Origin: Quillaja saponaria | Taxonomy: Eukaryota; Streptophyta; Magnoliopsida; Fabales; Quillajaceae | DNA length: 64,000 bases | NCBI GenBank assembly: GCA_029379385.1 | Contig: CM055606.1 | Span: 16,145,142-16,209,141 of the forward strand | Direction: 5' to 3' | Shown here: positions 26,401 through 41,373 of the stretch, in pieces | Numbering within the stretch: the first letter of the stretch is position 1 | Layout: each line of letters opens with the position of its first letter | Notes under the pieces: generated by a model | The model's input: the letters and a program-made list of their open reading frames with translations, nothing else | Databases searched by the model: none | Told to the model about the DNA's origin: nothing | Translations under genes and position numbers: made by a program

Positions 26401-29400
26401 AACCTGCAAAGAAATGGATTCATAAGTTTATGGAATCACTAGAACATGGGTATAAAACTTCTGTCTGAGCCTTGTGTGCAAGCAGGGCCTGTTTTGAAGC
26501 ATTTCTCATCAGATGAACAAATACAGATAAGATGCAATATATTTACTTCTTAGAGGGCTAGACAACGGGTTGCTCTAAGAATTTCACTTTTTATGTTAAT
26601 ATCCGGAAAATGTAAGGGAAAGGCTGCGTACATGTGCGCCCACCCTCCCCCTACCCCCGCAATAGCCGGGGAGCACTTTGTGCACCGGGTGAGCCCTTTT
26701 TTATCCGGAAAATTGTGTCAGATAAGAGGAATGAAAAATTGTTTCTGATTTTATATAATCAATTTGATTTGCTTGGATTCTGAACTCGTGGATTGATAGT
26801 TCTAACTTCTAAGCATTGGCAAACCTTGGTAGCTTATGTAATTTCCATTCTCCAGTATGGAAGTGAGTTGGGTATGGAAACCTTATCCTTGTGGCATAAA
26901 ATAGACATGGCATTGCTGTTGTCAGCAGGGAGATGCAATTTTCTAGAAAAATAAAATAAAATTGGAGAGTACGTGCAGGAGGTAGTTTTTAGTTTTGTGT
27001 TGAAAATGGTAAATTCAAGACAAGAAAACACATAAATAAGTACCTTTTCTCCAATCCTTCCTTCCTTATTACGTTTATCTTCTCCACTGCTTACTCAACT
27101 TTTATGTTTTTCTGCTGCTTCTCAACTTTCCTGTAGTTCTATTCTCCTCCATTCCTATTCCTCTTCTGAAATTCCTAAGTTAGTGTTATATGCTATTAGG
27201 TCCTCAGAAAATGGAGAAACAAGAATAAATGACTGAATTAGTCTAGGATGCTTCCTTATTCGTTTTTTTTTTTTTTTTTTTCCATGTATGTGTTATCAAC
27301 ACCTTTGATTCATGAAATTGTCATTGTCTTTGTTTTTGTATTGTCCAGTTGTCGTAAGAAGTGCCGACTTTCGGGGCTTTTGTGGATAGGTGAAGTTGGG
27401 AGATAGAATTTATTAGATCAGTAATTAATGTGCCAGTGGCTTTGGAATAGGATTGCTTTTTCTGTTATGGCTTCTCTATTTTGAGTTGCTTCTTGCTATT
27501 ATTGGAACATATATGCAACAAGAATGGACACTTTTGGATTAGAAGTTTGTATCGTCTTCTACTTCTTCCTATTTTACTCTCTTGATTTAACTTTGTCGGA
27601 GATACAGAAATGCACAGATATTGACATTCAATCATTTACTAATGCATATAAACCTCATACAGACATTTTTACAGTTTGGTTTTTATGTTCCCTTTTCAGG
27701 CTGCATTCTTGGCTATGAAGGATACTGGAGGGAAACTCTTGGTTTTTCAGTCAGGCATGTTCAGATACATCTCTATTACTTTAATTACTACTGTTTTTAT
27801 AATATTGTTTTCCTTGGTGAGTGCAATTTACTATATGATCTTTAATATTCTATGATTCCATATAAATAAGTCTATGTATAATTTCACTAGGATGGAAACT
27901 TATGTTACAAAGGGCTAAGAGGCTAGCTTTCCTTGAATTTCTGTACAACGTCCTTTAAGAACCTCTGCAGACAATTGTTTTGGTCTATTGGAAGAATTAA
28001 AGAACTAGAATTTTTCTTGGGCTCTTTAACCAAGAATTCCCTTGTTCCATACTTCCAGCTCCAATTTTATCTGCCCCTTGGATATTTGTTCCGTTCTTGC
28101 TGCATAAAAGATGTACCTTAGCAAGGCTGCACTCTTGTTCAAAAAGTGCAAGGCCACTTTGCTTGAGATTGTGAATTTTTTTTTTTTGTGTATTCCACGC
28201 AAGGTGCGCCCCCCAAAGTTTGGGCCTGCTGGTAAGCATGGTCTGATTGTTGAGTTACTCAGAAGAATACAGAGGGTCATGCTGACTTGGCTCTTTTGGC
28301 TCTGCTACCAAGGCTTACGTAGCTTTATATCAAGTCTCTAAGTATGACAATAACAATAAGGAATGGCTAAAATATAAAGCTGGGAATCAAGTTAAATAAA
28401 AGGAAGATGTTTGGCATCTCACCTGACAGGCAGGAACAGCCATCGGGATTTCCTGTTACCTGCAAATCTTGTTAAGTTTGATAATATGAAAAGATATTGA
28501 GACTACAGAATGGGAAAAAGAGATGAAAACAGACAGCAGAAGACAAATCTTTTGGTCTGAACAGCTAATGATAGGGAATAAAAACAGTTTTTTATTTTTC
28601 TTGAAATTAAATCTATAAATAAACTTCTTCTGCATCTCCTATCATAATATAATAAGGATAATGTGAGGTTTGCCTTTTGTAACGGGGTTATTGTGTACTT
28701 CAGGAATCAGTCTCATGCATAACCAATTTTTTTAGATTTCTCTCTCCTCGCTTCAATTTTCTCTTTCTGTCCTCTCTTATTTCTTCTCTAACTCTACATC
28801 AGTCTTGCAACAATTATTATGCTTAACAATAACTACTTTATAAACTTAAAGTCTTGCTTCAAGAGGAATTACAAGAAGAACTACTTTCTAAGACAACTAG
28901 TTTGCAAGTTAAACAAGTGAAAATCCATAACTAAAACCTGAAAACTATGAAACACCTCCCTAACATGAACAGTTTAAATGACAGAAAGTTTAAGGCTTTA
29001 GCTGTTCATATTTTCTTTATCCATCATTAAACTTTAAGGAGCTACTCTTTCTTATAATTTCATCCAAACATACCGCATCAAGCATAGTTGTTAATCATGC
29101 ACAGATGATCAATGCAGAAGCAAATGATACTTGGCTTTCTCAGTATTTGTTAAAACACAAGTGAGAATAGGATGAAATCTAGAACTGAAAAACGAAAACA
29201 AGCAAAAGAAAGAACATAAGATGTATGGAGGTTCAACTCAATCTAGCCTATGTCCTCACAGATCAAAATTCACTATTCTGTTCTTAGAGAAAATACAAGT
29301 GTCTGACTCAGAAAAAATGGTTGGAACCCTAAAGCTCACTACCTTTATATATAGGCTACAAGAAAAAACAAACCCAAAAAATTTTCCTCGAAGGCTTGCC

Positions 29401-32400
29401 CCAAAACCCTAGTTTTGTTCTCTTGCTACGAAATGAGTCTATTAGCCCATTCCTCCGCTTCATGAACTAAAACTTATTTTGGAATCGCTCTTGGGTCATA
29501 ATTATCCAACGGGTCCCACTGCAAAACTTTGGCCTAACCGGATACAAGACAAGCACAACAGTATGCACATCAATCTACAATGACAATATACTTGGCATTT
29601 TTCAGGGATTAGGATCCTTCCTAAATTTGCGTCTTGTCAAACCAAACAATTCAACTTTTATTGCCTCTACATGTGCTATACTTTTGTAGAGAGAAACAGT
29701 AGTTAACTATTAATTATACTATCCTGCACCAAACAAATTAGGCAGCAGCCTTATAAATAGACCCAGTGCTTCACTTCTTAGTTCTTTCTTGTATATCTTC
29801 TATGCTACATTTCATTGACATTTTTTTTGGATTGATTTTGATTATAGATTAGTGATTTTATCCTAGAAGTTGTGACTTACAAAAAAGGAAATGGATGTAT
29901 AAATTCCTTGTTATAGGTGTTTTACTGTATTGGTTTACGATGATTTATTGTGCTGTTGACAGTCTTGCCATCTATGGGTATTGGAGCCCTTTCTGCTAGG
30001 GAGGCTGAAGGAAGAGCTAATATATCGGCTGGAGAAAAGGTGCGGATTGCTACATATTTCTCCTGTCATCCATGCTGCCTTGTTGATAATGGCATCATTT
30101 CTTCCTTCTTACATTCTCATTAAATTGTAATTAATTTGTTTACTTGTCATTTGTCAAAACTCCCATTTCTGTCCACATTATAGGAGGTAATGTTATCTGA
30201 TCTGTATGAAGTCCAGACATTATTTTGAGTATGAACTTAGCAGATGTTCAGAATTATATAAGTAGTCATCATGATTTTGATAGAGTGTCCAAACCTGGGG
30301 ATTCTGTTCTTACGTGACATTAACTTTGGGGCAGTGTTCTCAGACCCCAATCTATCAGGGTAGAAAATCATGTCCACAAGATGTCACATGCTTCATGTTG
30401 GTCAATTACTTGCAGCATCTTCTATTTGATTAGAAGTGGGAAGTGCTACATAAAAATAAAAAATTAGTGTGAAATTGCTAGACTATTTAGGGATGCCATG
30501 ATGTGCGAAATGAAGATTGTCATCGTCACATGGGAATCCTTCCTGATTGATGTTCTATTCAACAGTTCACACCTGGATAGTTGATATCTTGACCTTTCTT
30601 ATTCTTTCAGCCCCTAAAAATTTCACTTCTTGATGGTTAATAGATGCTTTCATTCTTGCTCTATTCTATCATCATCCAGTTGTTGTCTCTCTATCTGGAT
30701 CCTTTTTTTTCCTTTTTATTGTTTCCAGGATATTTTGTACCTCACCATTCCAAGGCGAAGTGTAGGGTCGGTTATGATTTTCCACCGTGAATGGTTAATT
30801 TGGAATATTGATTCCTCGTTTTAAACATAACCCCAAAATCATGAAGGATGGCAAAAGAATGTGTGTGGGGGGATAAAAGAATCCATGTAATCCTCTTTCA
30901 TAGGTTCAAAAGAAAGAATTTGGGAGAAGAACTATGGCCCTTCTTTTACCCCATAGGTTTGCACTCATAACAAAAAAATGAGGATATATCCCTAAGATAC
31001 ATTCTCCTAGAAATCTATTAATATCTCTTAAATATTGGGAAAGATAGAAAAAAGATTACCCTCTCCTATATATCAATCGCAGGATGAGACCTAATAGCTG
31101 CAATCCGAAATTGTTCTTATTGTCTTTATCACAACTAGCATCAAAGAAATCCATGTAATGTACCCGGAAATTGAACCTGTAAATATGAAGGATCCAGTAG
31201 AGCTACATGCATTTTCCACTTGGTTGTCCGCTGGGTGTTTGTGCCACGATATAGTATCATGTCTCTTGGTTAAGGAATGCTTAGCCGTTTATTGCGAAAA
31301 CTAACTGTAATTAAAACTTGAGATCACCCTTTGCTCAAAAAAAGTGAGATATCCAAAGTTAACCTCAAAATATTAGTTTGACATACAAGAGAGATAGAGG
31401 AGGAGAATGAAGGAAGGACATTTTTACTTATGAATGCCTGTAGCTATCATTCTTTATTCCTTCTTTTCTTGCTCTTTCTTTTTATTTTATGCTCACATGA
31501 CAACTATTATGTAACATTATAGCTAGTGGCAACTGATTTAACATAAACTTCTCTTGCAAATAAAGTGTCTTGTATGGTTTCTAAATTCTAATATATTCAG
31601 ATCTTTTATTTTCAGGAGGCCCAAAAATTGCTTCAGGCAGCTGATAAAACTTTGAAGACAATGGCTATTGAATTTGCTGAGTATCAGGTAATTTTAATTT
31701 CTTCCACCTGATTCTATTGGATTTGTGATCTTAAATTGTGCCTGCCAGTGCTGGTTGAGATTTATAATAGGTGATTTAGCTGCTAACCATAGTTTATATG
31801 TCTCGATTGTCTTTACTGGTGCTATGATGTTATGTTGCAGGTCTGCATAGATGTATTTATTACCACCCAGACTTACATAGACATTGCTTCTATCTCCGTT
31901 TTGTCACAAACTACTGGAGGACAGGTACTGAAAAATATTAGTTACCTCTTCATTGTTCTCCTGTAGTGTCTAGTATGTGATGGTACATCACTGTGTGTTG
32001 TAACAGTGACTGAGAAACACTTCTTTTGCAACTGATCCTTTTCCTGCAATATCTATGTTTTCAATGACATGTTCTTGGGTATAATTCATATTTTTTAGAT
32101 AAATGACTGAAAATGGTGGTCACTAAATCGGATAAAACTTGAGTAGACCCTTGATGATTTTGTCATGGGCAACATGGTTCTGAATGGTTGTTATTATTAG
32201 ATGAGGTTAGTTAAGAGAAGGAGATATCACTTTACCATATGATTCCTTTGTACAGGAAAACAGTAACTATTTGTTCAAATTTATACTGTCCTGTTAATGA
32301 AAAAAAAAGGAAAAAGAAAAGAAATTGTCAATATTCCATTTCAATCTTCATATACAGTATTATAAGTTAGGAGCCGAAACCTTACCACCATCTCTTTCTG

Positions 32401-35400
32401 GATAAATGACCAATAATCGTCAAGAGGTAGACAGTGGTCAAGGGTGCACTTTGATTATTCTATTTTTAAAGCTTGAACAGACCAGCCAGTTTGGTTGACT
32501 GGAACCGGTCTGGTCAGGGTCCACATTATACATATAAACCATAATTGGTTAAACCTGGTAAATGCCAGTCAACCTGGTCAAGTACCTTCAAAGCAGTCAA
32601 CACATACACTGGTTTGGTGGTTTGGTCGGGCTTGATCCTGGTGGCGAGTCAACTTCAGAAGCTGGAATATCACTCACTTGAAAATAAATAAATAAATTTG
32701 TTCCTCATTTAAGGAAGATAGGATTTGAACCCTTCAGCCGTAAAATGAGAGGACACTACTAGTTGTGCTAAGCCCAAGCTTGTGAAGGAAGTTTTAATCA
32801 ATATCTATATAGTCTTTCTGATGTTAATTTAAACAAAACTTATATCTTGATGATTGAATTTCAAAAGGGTTGGTTTAAATCATATTTTTATAGCTTGCAT
32901 TTAAGAAACATTGATTAGTATTCGTACTAGCTTGTAAATTTTGTATGTCATTCACCATATTGCAGGTTTATTATTATCACCCATTTTCAGGCTGTTTCTG
33001 ATTCTGCAAAGCTTTACAATGATCTTCGCTGGAATGTGACAAGGCCTCAAGGTTTTGAGGCAGTAATGCGCGTTAGATGCAGTCAGGTTTTTTTCTGAGA
33101 AACCTATGCTGCTATTGCCTAAATCTCAACTATTCTGTGACTATTAGCTACTATGTTCAAACAGCTTTTCTGAATTCCATTGAGTTAATTTGGTTTCATA
33201 TAGGGTATTCAAGTGGATGATTATCATGGGAACTATTGCAAACGGATTCCAACTGATGTTGACTTACCAGCGGTGTGTACCTCTTTTATAAAATGCTTGG
33301 TTTTCAATTTATTAATCAATTCATGATTATGATTTTTTTACTTCTCATAAAGTCAAACGTCAATAGATCCTGGTTATGTTGACTGATAATAGCATCAAAA
33401 TTTTTCCTAGTTGACAATGGTTTGGAAGCGATAGTCATTTTGGAAGTTTTTTCCCTCATTTTTTTTTTTTTATAGTTTCCTTTTGATATTCACTTTCAAG
33501 CACCAGATGACATTGATACAACTCATTGTTGCTATTTTGTATATTTTTTATTTCTCCACACAGCTTTGGTATTAAGTTTCCCGGTCTGCTTTCTCCCACT
33601 GCTGCAGTTGTTCATTTTTCAATATTAAGGCAGGCCACATTTGGCTGGTTGTGTTACCAAGTTATACATGATAATATATTTTTTTCTGTTATGCAGATTG
33701 ATTGTGACAAAACCATGATGGTAACCTTAAAACACGATGACAAGTTGGTGGATGGCTCAGAGTGTGCTTTTCAGGTACTACTGGTTTCACTGATGTCTGA
33801 CCTGGAGTTTTTAATAATCATAATGCTCCATTTCTATGTTAGGCCATTTAGAATATGGTTATTTCTTCCATTTTTTTTTGACTAAATCATTTTCCTCCAT
33901 GTTGTAGTGTGCCCTTCTTTACACCACTGTGTATGGACAAAGAAGAATTCGAGTGACAACTTTATCTCTGCCTTGCACAAATACACTAAATAACCTTTTC
34001 CGTGCAGCTGACTTGGAAACACAGTTTACTTGTTTCTTGAAACAAGGTATAGAATTCTATGTTGTACATTTAGCCTCCATTGGTCTTTCTCCTTGCTGGT
34101 GGTGAACACGTCAAAACACAATAGTTCTTTGGCTGCCAAGCACTAGGCTTGATGGTATCGTGTTATTTTGTTGTATTCCAGACATGTTCGAATTGTTTCA
34201 TTATATTATCTTTAATGTTATTTGAAGTCATTGTTTTAATAGTTCTATTTAGAAAGAAAATATGTAATATTTTCCACCTTGTTTTTGTAGCGGCAAGTAA
34301 AATTCCGTCCACTCCGCTCATGCAAGTGCGGGAACAAGTGACAAACCTTTGCGTCAGTCTTTTGCTTTCATATCGTAGGTTTTGTTCTACAGTATCATCA
34401 GCTGGACAGCTTATTCTGCCAGATGCTCTTAAGCTCCTGCCTCTATACACCCTTGGTATATACCTTTCACTTTCATATCTGTATAAAATTAATATTGATG
34501 CACCATGTATCTGCAAAGTATGTAACATGCTCTATTTTAAAGCTTATAATTTGTATGCTGTATTGCATATCTGTTGTAACTTGTAAGACAGATTGTTCTT
34601 TGCCTACAGTGGCTATCTGAAGGGTCTTGGGATTCCGACATCCAGGTTGTGGGTTTTGGTGTATGCAGGACAGCGAATTAAAGGGTTTGTGAATTTAGTC
34701 GGGTTATATAGATGCTTAGAAGGCAAAAGAGGAACTTAACTTTAGGAATTCATTGGCAAAATTTCTAAGAAGCAGAGAATTCATGGATTTTTAATGGTTA
34801 GTCATATTCTAGGGTGTTAGATTTTGTGGGGATAAGAGAGAAATGTTGTTTGGGACTGCAAAAAGAAGAAAAGGGACTGGAAATAGAAGAAAAGAGCAGT
34901 TGGAGGGGCTGTGTAGCTGTGAAATGCGACAGTCACTCAAGAAGAAGTACCTAAGAAGAAGGATAGGGAAAGAATAAAACTGCATCTGAAGCTTCTGTAA
35001 TCTGCATATTTGGTTTTTGCAGTGACAGCCAGTGGATACAAAGTAGTAAATAAGCCTGAATTACTATAAGTTAATGCAAGTTGATATTTTGTCTGACACT
35101 ATAAGAAGACTTAATCCAACACTAAGTGCTCCTGAACATTAAATTTGGTCATGCAATAATCTAAACTTTGTTAGGTAAGTATATTGAAGCATGAAATTAT
35201 GCCATCTGGGATCTCAATAACTGTCACACTTTATTTAGTCATTTGAGCAACTGAAGTATATTCCCCTTCCACCCACCCCCACCCCCACCCCCACCCCCAC
35301 CCAGGTGTGTCTCTCTTGTGTTTTAGTAACGTTTGAGTATCTGATAAATTCAAAACATAAAAGTAAAAAATCTTAATTCCATTAAAACTGCTTCTGTGAA

Positions 35401-36869
35401 AAGTAAGAGTGTTGAAACATTTGTGGTGATAAGAAATTATTCATTTACTTCTTTCCAGCGTTAATTAAGAGCTCTGGCCTGCGAACTGGTGGAAGAATCG
35501 ATGATCGATCATTTTGGGTCAATTATGTGTCCTCTGTTTCAACTCCCTTGGCAATTCCACTTGTGTACCCAAGGATGGTTGCTATTAGCCTTGATTCAGA
35601 GGTAAGGATTTAAGTCATATTGAATCATGTGATACTTTCTGAAAAATGTAAAGCTGGAAACCTGTGGTAATTTCTGCCCACTGGCAGGATGAGGATGGAT
35701 CCATAGTGCCTCCTGTAATACCACTTTCCAAAGAGCATGTGAACGAGGAGAGAATTTATCTTCTGGAGAATGGTCAGGATTGTCTAATATATATTGGGAA
35801 TATGGTGGCTTCAGACATACTGCAAAAATTGTTAGGAATTTCCTTGGTAGATGAAATTCCTACTCAGGTATTTTTCTTTTCTGATCATTCTGTTTATATA
35901 TTAAAAGTTTAAATCATGCTTTTAATTTTTGGACAAGACTAAAAGCATTTGGAACCTGAAATTTCAATTTTGGGACATATATGGATTTTATCCTCTGCAG
36001 AAAATTGGTCCATTTAGCCTTTAGGGACTGCCTTATGGAAATCCTGAAAACTGGATAAATTTGCAATATTCCATCAGCCTATTCTTTTTCTCTTTTTCTT
36101 TTTTGTGTGTTTTACTTTACCCTCTTTCTCCTATATAAATACAAAGTGAGAGTTCATGCTGGCAAGTGAGCTCCTGCTGTAGAGATTATACTTTTTGGAT
36201 AGGAATCTTATTAATTTTAAGTACAAACAGTGTTACCCATGGGTGCTGAAAACTTATTTCTCTTACTGTTTTCCCTCTTCTTGATTATGAATCCCCCTGG
36301 TCTGCTAGTGGTATATTACACTATGTAATTTCTTATTCTACATCTATTTTCCATGCAAACAGTTTGTGCTGCAACAATATGACAATCCACTATCAAAAAA
36401 GTTTAACAAATTGATGAATGAAATACGGCGTCAAAGGTGTTCCTACCTCCGGTATGATTGATGCTATATTATTCATTCTTTACACTTTCAAAACATTTGC
36501 TGTTTAAAGTTATAAACTTATATCTTTCACCAATTTAACTATAATTTCTTTATTTTTCTATTTTTTTCCCCTCATGCAGTACAACATTGTGCAAGAAAGG
36601 AGATCCATCAGGTCAGTGCTTTAGAACCTTTATCCAGGATATTAAGCTGTTAGGGGATTAGTTTCCACCTTATTCGTCACCCTATTCATCAAATTTGAAT
36701 AAATGAGCTTTGGATATTCTCACATAAGTAACACATCTAGTATTTCTTATTCCCAGGAGAAATGTTCGAGTCATGCCTGGTAGAAGATCAGAATCCAAAT
36801 GGCCCCGCCTATGTCGACTTTCTTGTACAGGTCCATAAACAGATCCAATTGAAAATGTCTTCTACATAA
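17419..36869 (+). CDS. SEC24: COPII coat protein SEC24 (plant SEC24B/C-CEF type), 24 coding exons
   Basis: SEC24 is the cargo-binding subunit of the COPII inner coat at ER exit sites. Exons: 17419-18280, 19406-19636, 19867-19941, 20058-20156, 21350-21461, 21915-22043, 23310-23429, 24084-24164, 24789-24866, 25768-25860, 27700-27754, 29963-30039, 31616-31687, 31841-31924, 32966-33086, 33204-33272, 33697-33774, 33908-34046, 34291-34455, 35459-35601, 35688-35867, 36363-36451, 36580-36611, 36757-36869. Order: Pro/Gly/Ser-rich N-terminus (about 1-365); [13 protein letters not shown] linker (CSPRYMRCT); zinc finger Cys434, Cys437, Cys456, Cys459; trunk ([40 protein letters not shown]); beta and helical domains; gelsolin-like end. 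Total 3297 nt, about 1097 residues after allowing for three surplus bases, at about 18,000-18,010 (exon 1), 21,915-21,925 (exon 6) and 32,988-32,991 (exon 15). Apart from these the gene has no stop and all phases agree. Intron 11 has a GC donor. Assembly error is the simplest explanation of the surplus bases; a decaying copy is possible. Confidence 0.9.
20690..20703 (+). repeat. 14-base G homopolymer
   Basis: A run of 14 G in SEC24 intron 4, a few hundred bases before the LINE relic. The length is likely to be unreliable in any assembly. Confidence 0.8.
20955..21220 (+). mobile_element. Degenerate LINE reverse-transcriptase fragment
   Basis: Within SEC24 intron 4, translated pieces read [18 protein letters not shown], matching the plant L1 reverse-transcriptase motif (DKAPGPDGF followed by a hydrophobic stretch). 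About 35 residues later comes a segment like [11 protein letters not shown], which corresponds to the TFI.LVPKK motif. Stops and shifts interrupt it, so it is a dead 5'- and 3'-truncated relic. It is in the same orientation as the host gene. Its ends and target duplications are not visible. Confidence 0.5.
26612..26701 (+). mobile_element. 5'-truncated SINE with perfect 12-bp target duplications
   Basis: The 90-bp body carries the 3' module typical of plant Au/TS-like SINEs: aaggctgcgtacat, cccgcaatagccggggagc, tgtgcaccgggt, gagcccttttt, ending in a T-run. It is flanked by identical 12-bp direct repeats tatccggaaaat at 26,600-26,611 and 26,702-26,713, so its limits are exact. The tRNA-like head is missing. 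It sits in SEC24 intron 10. The family attribution is from memory of the consensus. Confidence 0.72.
32685..32785 (-). mobile_element. Possible tRNA-type SINE head
   Basis: In SEC24 intron 14, read on the minus strand, there is a box A-like TAGCACAACTAGTAG (32,770-32,756) and a box B-like GGTTCAAATCC (32,731-32,721), spaced as in a Pol III internal promoter, followed by a short A/T tail (aaatttatttatttatttt). This is the layout of a tRNA-derived SINE. It is too short to fold as a tRNA and no anticodon arm is evident. Confidence 0.35.
35271..35303 (+). repeat. (CCCCCA)n tract in SEC24 intron 19
   Basis: Five successive C4-5A units, C-rich on the coding strand. The minus strand is (TGGGGG)n and could form a G-quadruplex. 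Confidence 0.85.
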
Positions 36870-38486
36870 CCGAGTGTTATCTGAGATGTCTCTGATCATC
36901 GTCGTCAGCAGCTGCCTTGGAGTAGAATTATAAAAAAAAGAAGGAAAATCAATTTTGCTATTTGAATATGTTACATATTTTACAAGATTGCTGGTATTTA
37001 TGCTGCAGGAGGTTTATTTTTAGTATAGGTGGATCAGAAGGGTTCTTTGTTTAACAGGAAATAGGAACTTTTAACATGAATGCACTGGTGAATGATGAAA
37101 AAGTTATTTGTTAAAAACAATGTTATTATCTTGCTCTTAAACGCTTACACACTTAAAAAAATGGAGCTGATATATTCCTTGATGATGACATTCTTATCCA
37201 TTGGATTTCAGAAAGACAAGTTATTTACCATGGTACGAAGCAATTAAAACAAACTGTTATTTAGTAACAAAGATAATTCTGAAATTATGGATAAGTAGTT
37301 GTTGTATAAAGGAAGTTCAATTTTTTTTTTGTTTTGTTTTGGATAGAAATTAATGGGAATTCAAATTTAAAATAAATGTAAATATAAACTTGATTAATGT
37401 TTTAGTAATGAGATAATAATCAAGGATCTGAACTTGATTAATGTTTTAATTGCAAGATATCTGAAAATTGAGGATGCAATTGGGATAAAGAAGTTCGTGA
37501 AGGAGGAAATTGAAAACCAAATTACAGACTTGAAAATTGTTGCAAAATTATACTTTTAGAGTAAGTCGTAAGTTGTAACATTTTTTTTCCCCACAAAGTT
37601 TCATTCAACTTTTAATTTAGTTTTTATTATTTTAATTATATCTGGCTATTCTTTTAATTCTAATTAGTCATACTATATTTTGTTCTTAAAATAGTTTTGA
37701 CAATAATTACTAATGTGTAAATTAATTTACATGTTCATTTTTTAACAATATATTATTCTCACTTTTCTCTATTATTCTTCCTCTTAATCCTAGCAAGAAT
37801 AAAACATAAAGATAGAAAAAACCCTAATAGTTCTTTTTTAGGTGTTTAATTTGATGGCATAATATATTGTGACAATTAATAAAATTAAGAGAATTAACTA
37901 GACAAAATTGAATATGTAAGGACTAAATTCAATTTGAAGAAACTTTTAGGGATTAAAATGCTGAATTTATCTATATTATTTTTATAGAAAATACTGAAAT
38001 GCTGGCGATGATTCGAAACCGTCCCCAAACTCCTAACCTTCTTCTCCACACACACAATTTTATAGAAAAAACGATATCTGATGCAATCATGCAAGTATTT
38101 GCCTATTTCAACATTGCAAGATAAAAGGGAAATGATGCCAACAGACCCTTGTGACAATGGGAGTTGGGAGATTTGATGTTTTATCGTCGTCTAATTTCTC
38201 ACTTTATCTTACTGATATGATATCTTTTGTACACACAGAATTTTGTTCAATATTGTGAGGAATTATGCTGATACTAGAGGATAGTGGACTCAAATTTTCA
38301 GTTCCATACTTACTTTAACTATAAGAGAGATCTCTAGGCAACTGAGAGATAATTTAACATGAAGAAATAATCGGCACTACAACATCATCAAACCATTTAT
38401 TCAATACAACTTAATTTAAAAATAATATGGTTTTCTTGGCCTTAGCTTTCACTTAAACTAATCAAAAAGAGCTAACGAGATCATCA
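36870..38486. other. SEC24 3' flank and start of peroxidase unit A
   Basis: The first few hundred bases are the SEC24 3' UTR and downstream sequence. From about 37,400 the sequence is homologous to about 45,910 onward (shared words such as aatgttttaattgca and gaggaaattgaaaacca), so this is the left part of the first duplicated peroxidase unit. No gene is seen before the peroxidase relic. Confidence 0.5.
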
Positions 38487-40148
<1,662 letters not shown>

Positions 40149-40190
40149 TCACTACTGTGATTGTGAACATCTAAGGTCGATTCTAGTCCT

Positions 40191-40200
40191 TAATTTATAA
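40191..40200 (-). promoter_or_regulatory. TATA box of peroxidase A
   Basis: ttataaatta on the minus strand, about 60 nt before the start codon. The same element occurs at the same distance before peroxidase B. Confidence 0.55.
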
Positions 40201-41311
40201 GCAGACAAAATTAATATGTTAATGTTAGACTAATAAAGGAGATATAAAAAATGTTTGTTGCCTAACCTACTCTTCTTTTTGGTCCCCCCGCCCCGCACCC
40301 CCTTTTTTTTTTTTTATGTAGTAAATTTTAAAATATTTGTCTTCTTTAACAAAGTTTCTATGTATTTCTGTCAAACGTGCTGAACTGCTCTTCATTTTCT
40401 ATTTTATTTAATTTCTTCCCTATTCATTTAATTAATTAATTAATTTAGGCCATGAAATGCAGCTAGTCTCCCACATGGCTACATTTTGGAATTTACAATT
40501 CTTCATGCTTATTGGGTATGCTCAACATATTCCTCTCATCACTGTCGGTAGAAGTGTTTATGATCCAAACCAACTCGATTAAATCGATAATCTCAGTAAA
40601 ATTGATTTTGTTCTGTTATTTCATAATTTTTGTTGAGATACTTTCGTTCAACATTTCTCAGTTGAATAGTAAAAATGATCAAATTTAATAATAATATTAT
40701 TATATTTATTTTTAAAAGAATCAAAATCATCTTTTATCAACCCTAGCCGTAGGAGTTAACAAGAATAAATTCGTTTGGTTAACTTGGATTTATTTAAATG
40801 AACATGTCAAAGAAAAAGATTTGTTTTTGAGAATGTATAAATAATGGGTAGATATAATTTTCTTTTTAGTCAAAATTTGACCTAGAATTATCATTGAAAA
40901 CTTAGCTCAAATGATTTTTTTATGTTTCCTCACTTCAATACCAAGTTTGTGCCTTCCTACCGTAAAAAAATAAAAAAATTTGTCCTGGAATGCAACTAAC
41001 AATTTCATACAATTCAAAAAAGTTAAAATACAAGATTACTTTATCATTCAGTGACTGTTAAGCATATGATAACTATAATAATTGAGTGCTGAAAAATAGA
41101 TAAATTATTACATGAATCATGCAGTACCCGCTCTTACAAACCAAGTGGCCTGAAAAGGTGCACAGTATCATTAAGATTATCAGAATAATTAAACCATTCC
41201 ATGCATAACAGGCCAACTAGCCAGCTCACCCAGTCAGTGCCACAGCACTTTTTCTCTATGAATCTTATCCATGTGATTTAAAAAAATAAATAAAAATTAT
41301 ATATATACCCC

Positions 41312-41314
<3 letters not shown>

Positions 41315-41373
<59 letters not shown>
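41315..41373 (+). repeat. (TC)n(TA)n microsatellite
   Basis: About 17 TC units pass directly into about 12 TA units. It lies at the edge of the insertion in unit A. Confidence 0.9.

Noticed and set aside
34163..34528. 121-codon minus-strand frame
   Set aside because: Antisense shadow of SEC24 exon 19 and its flanks.
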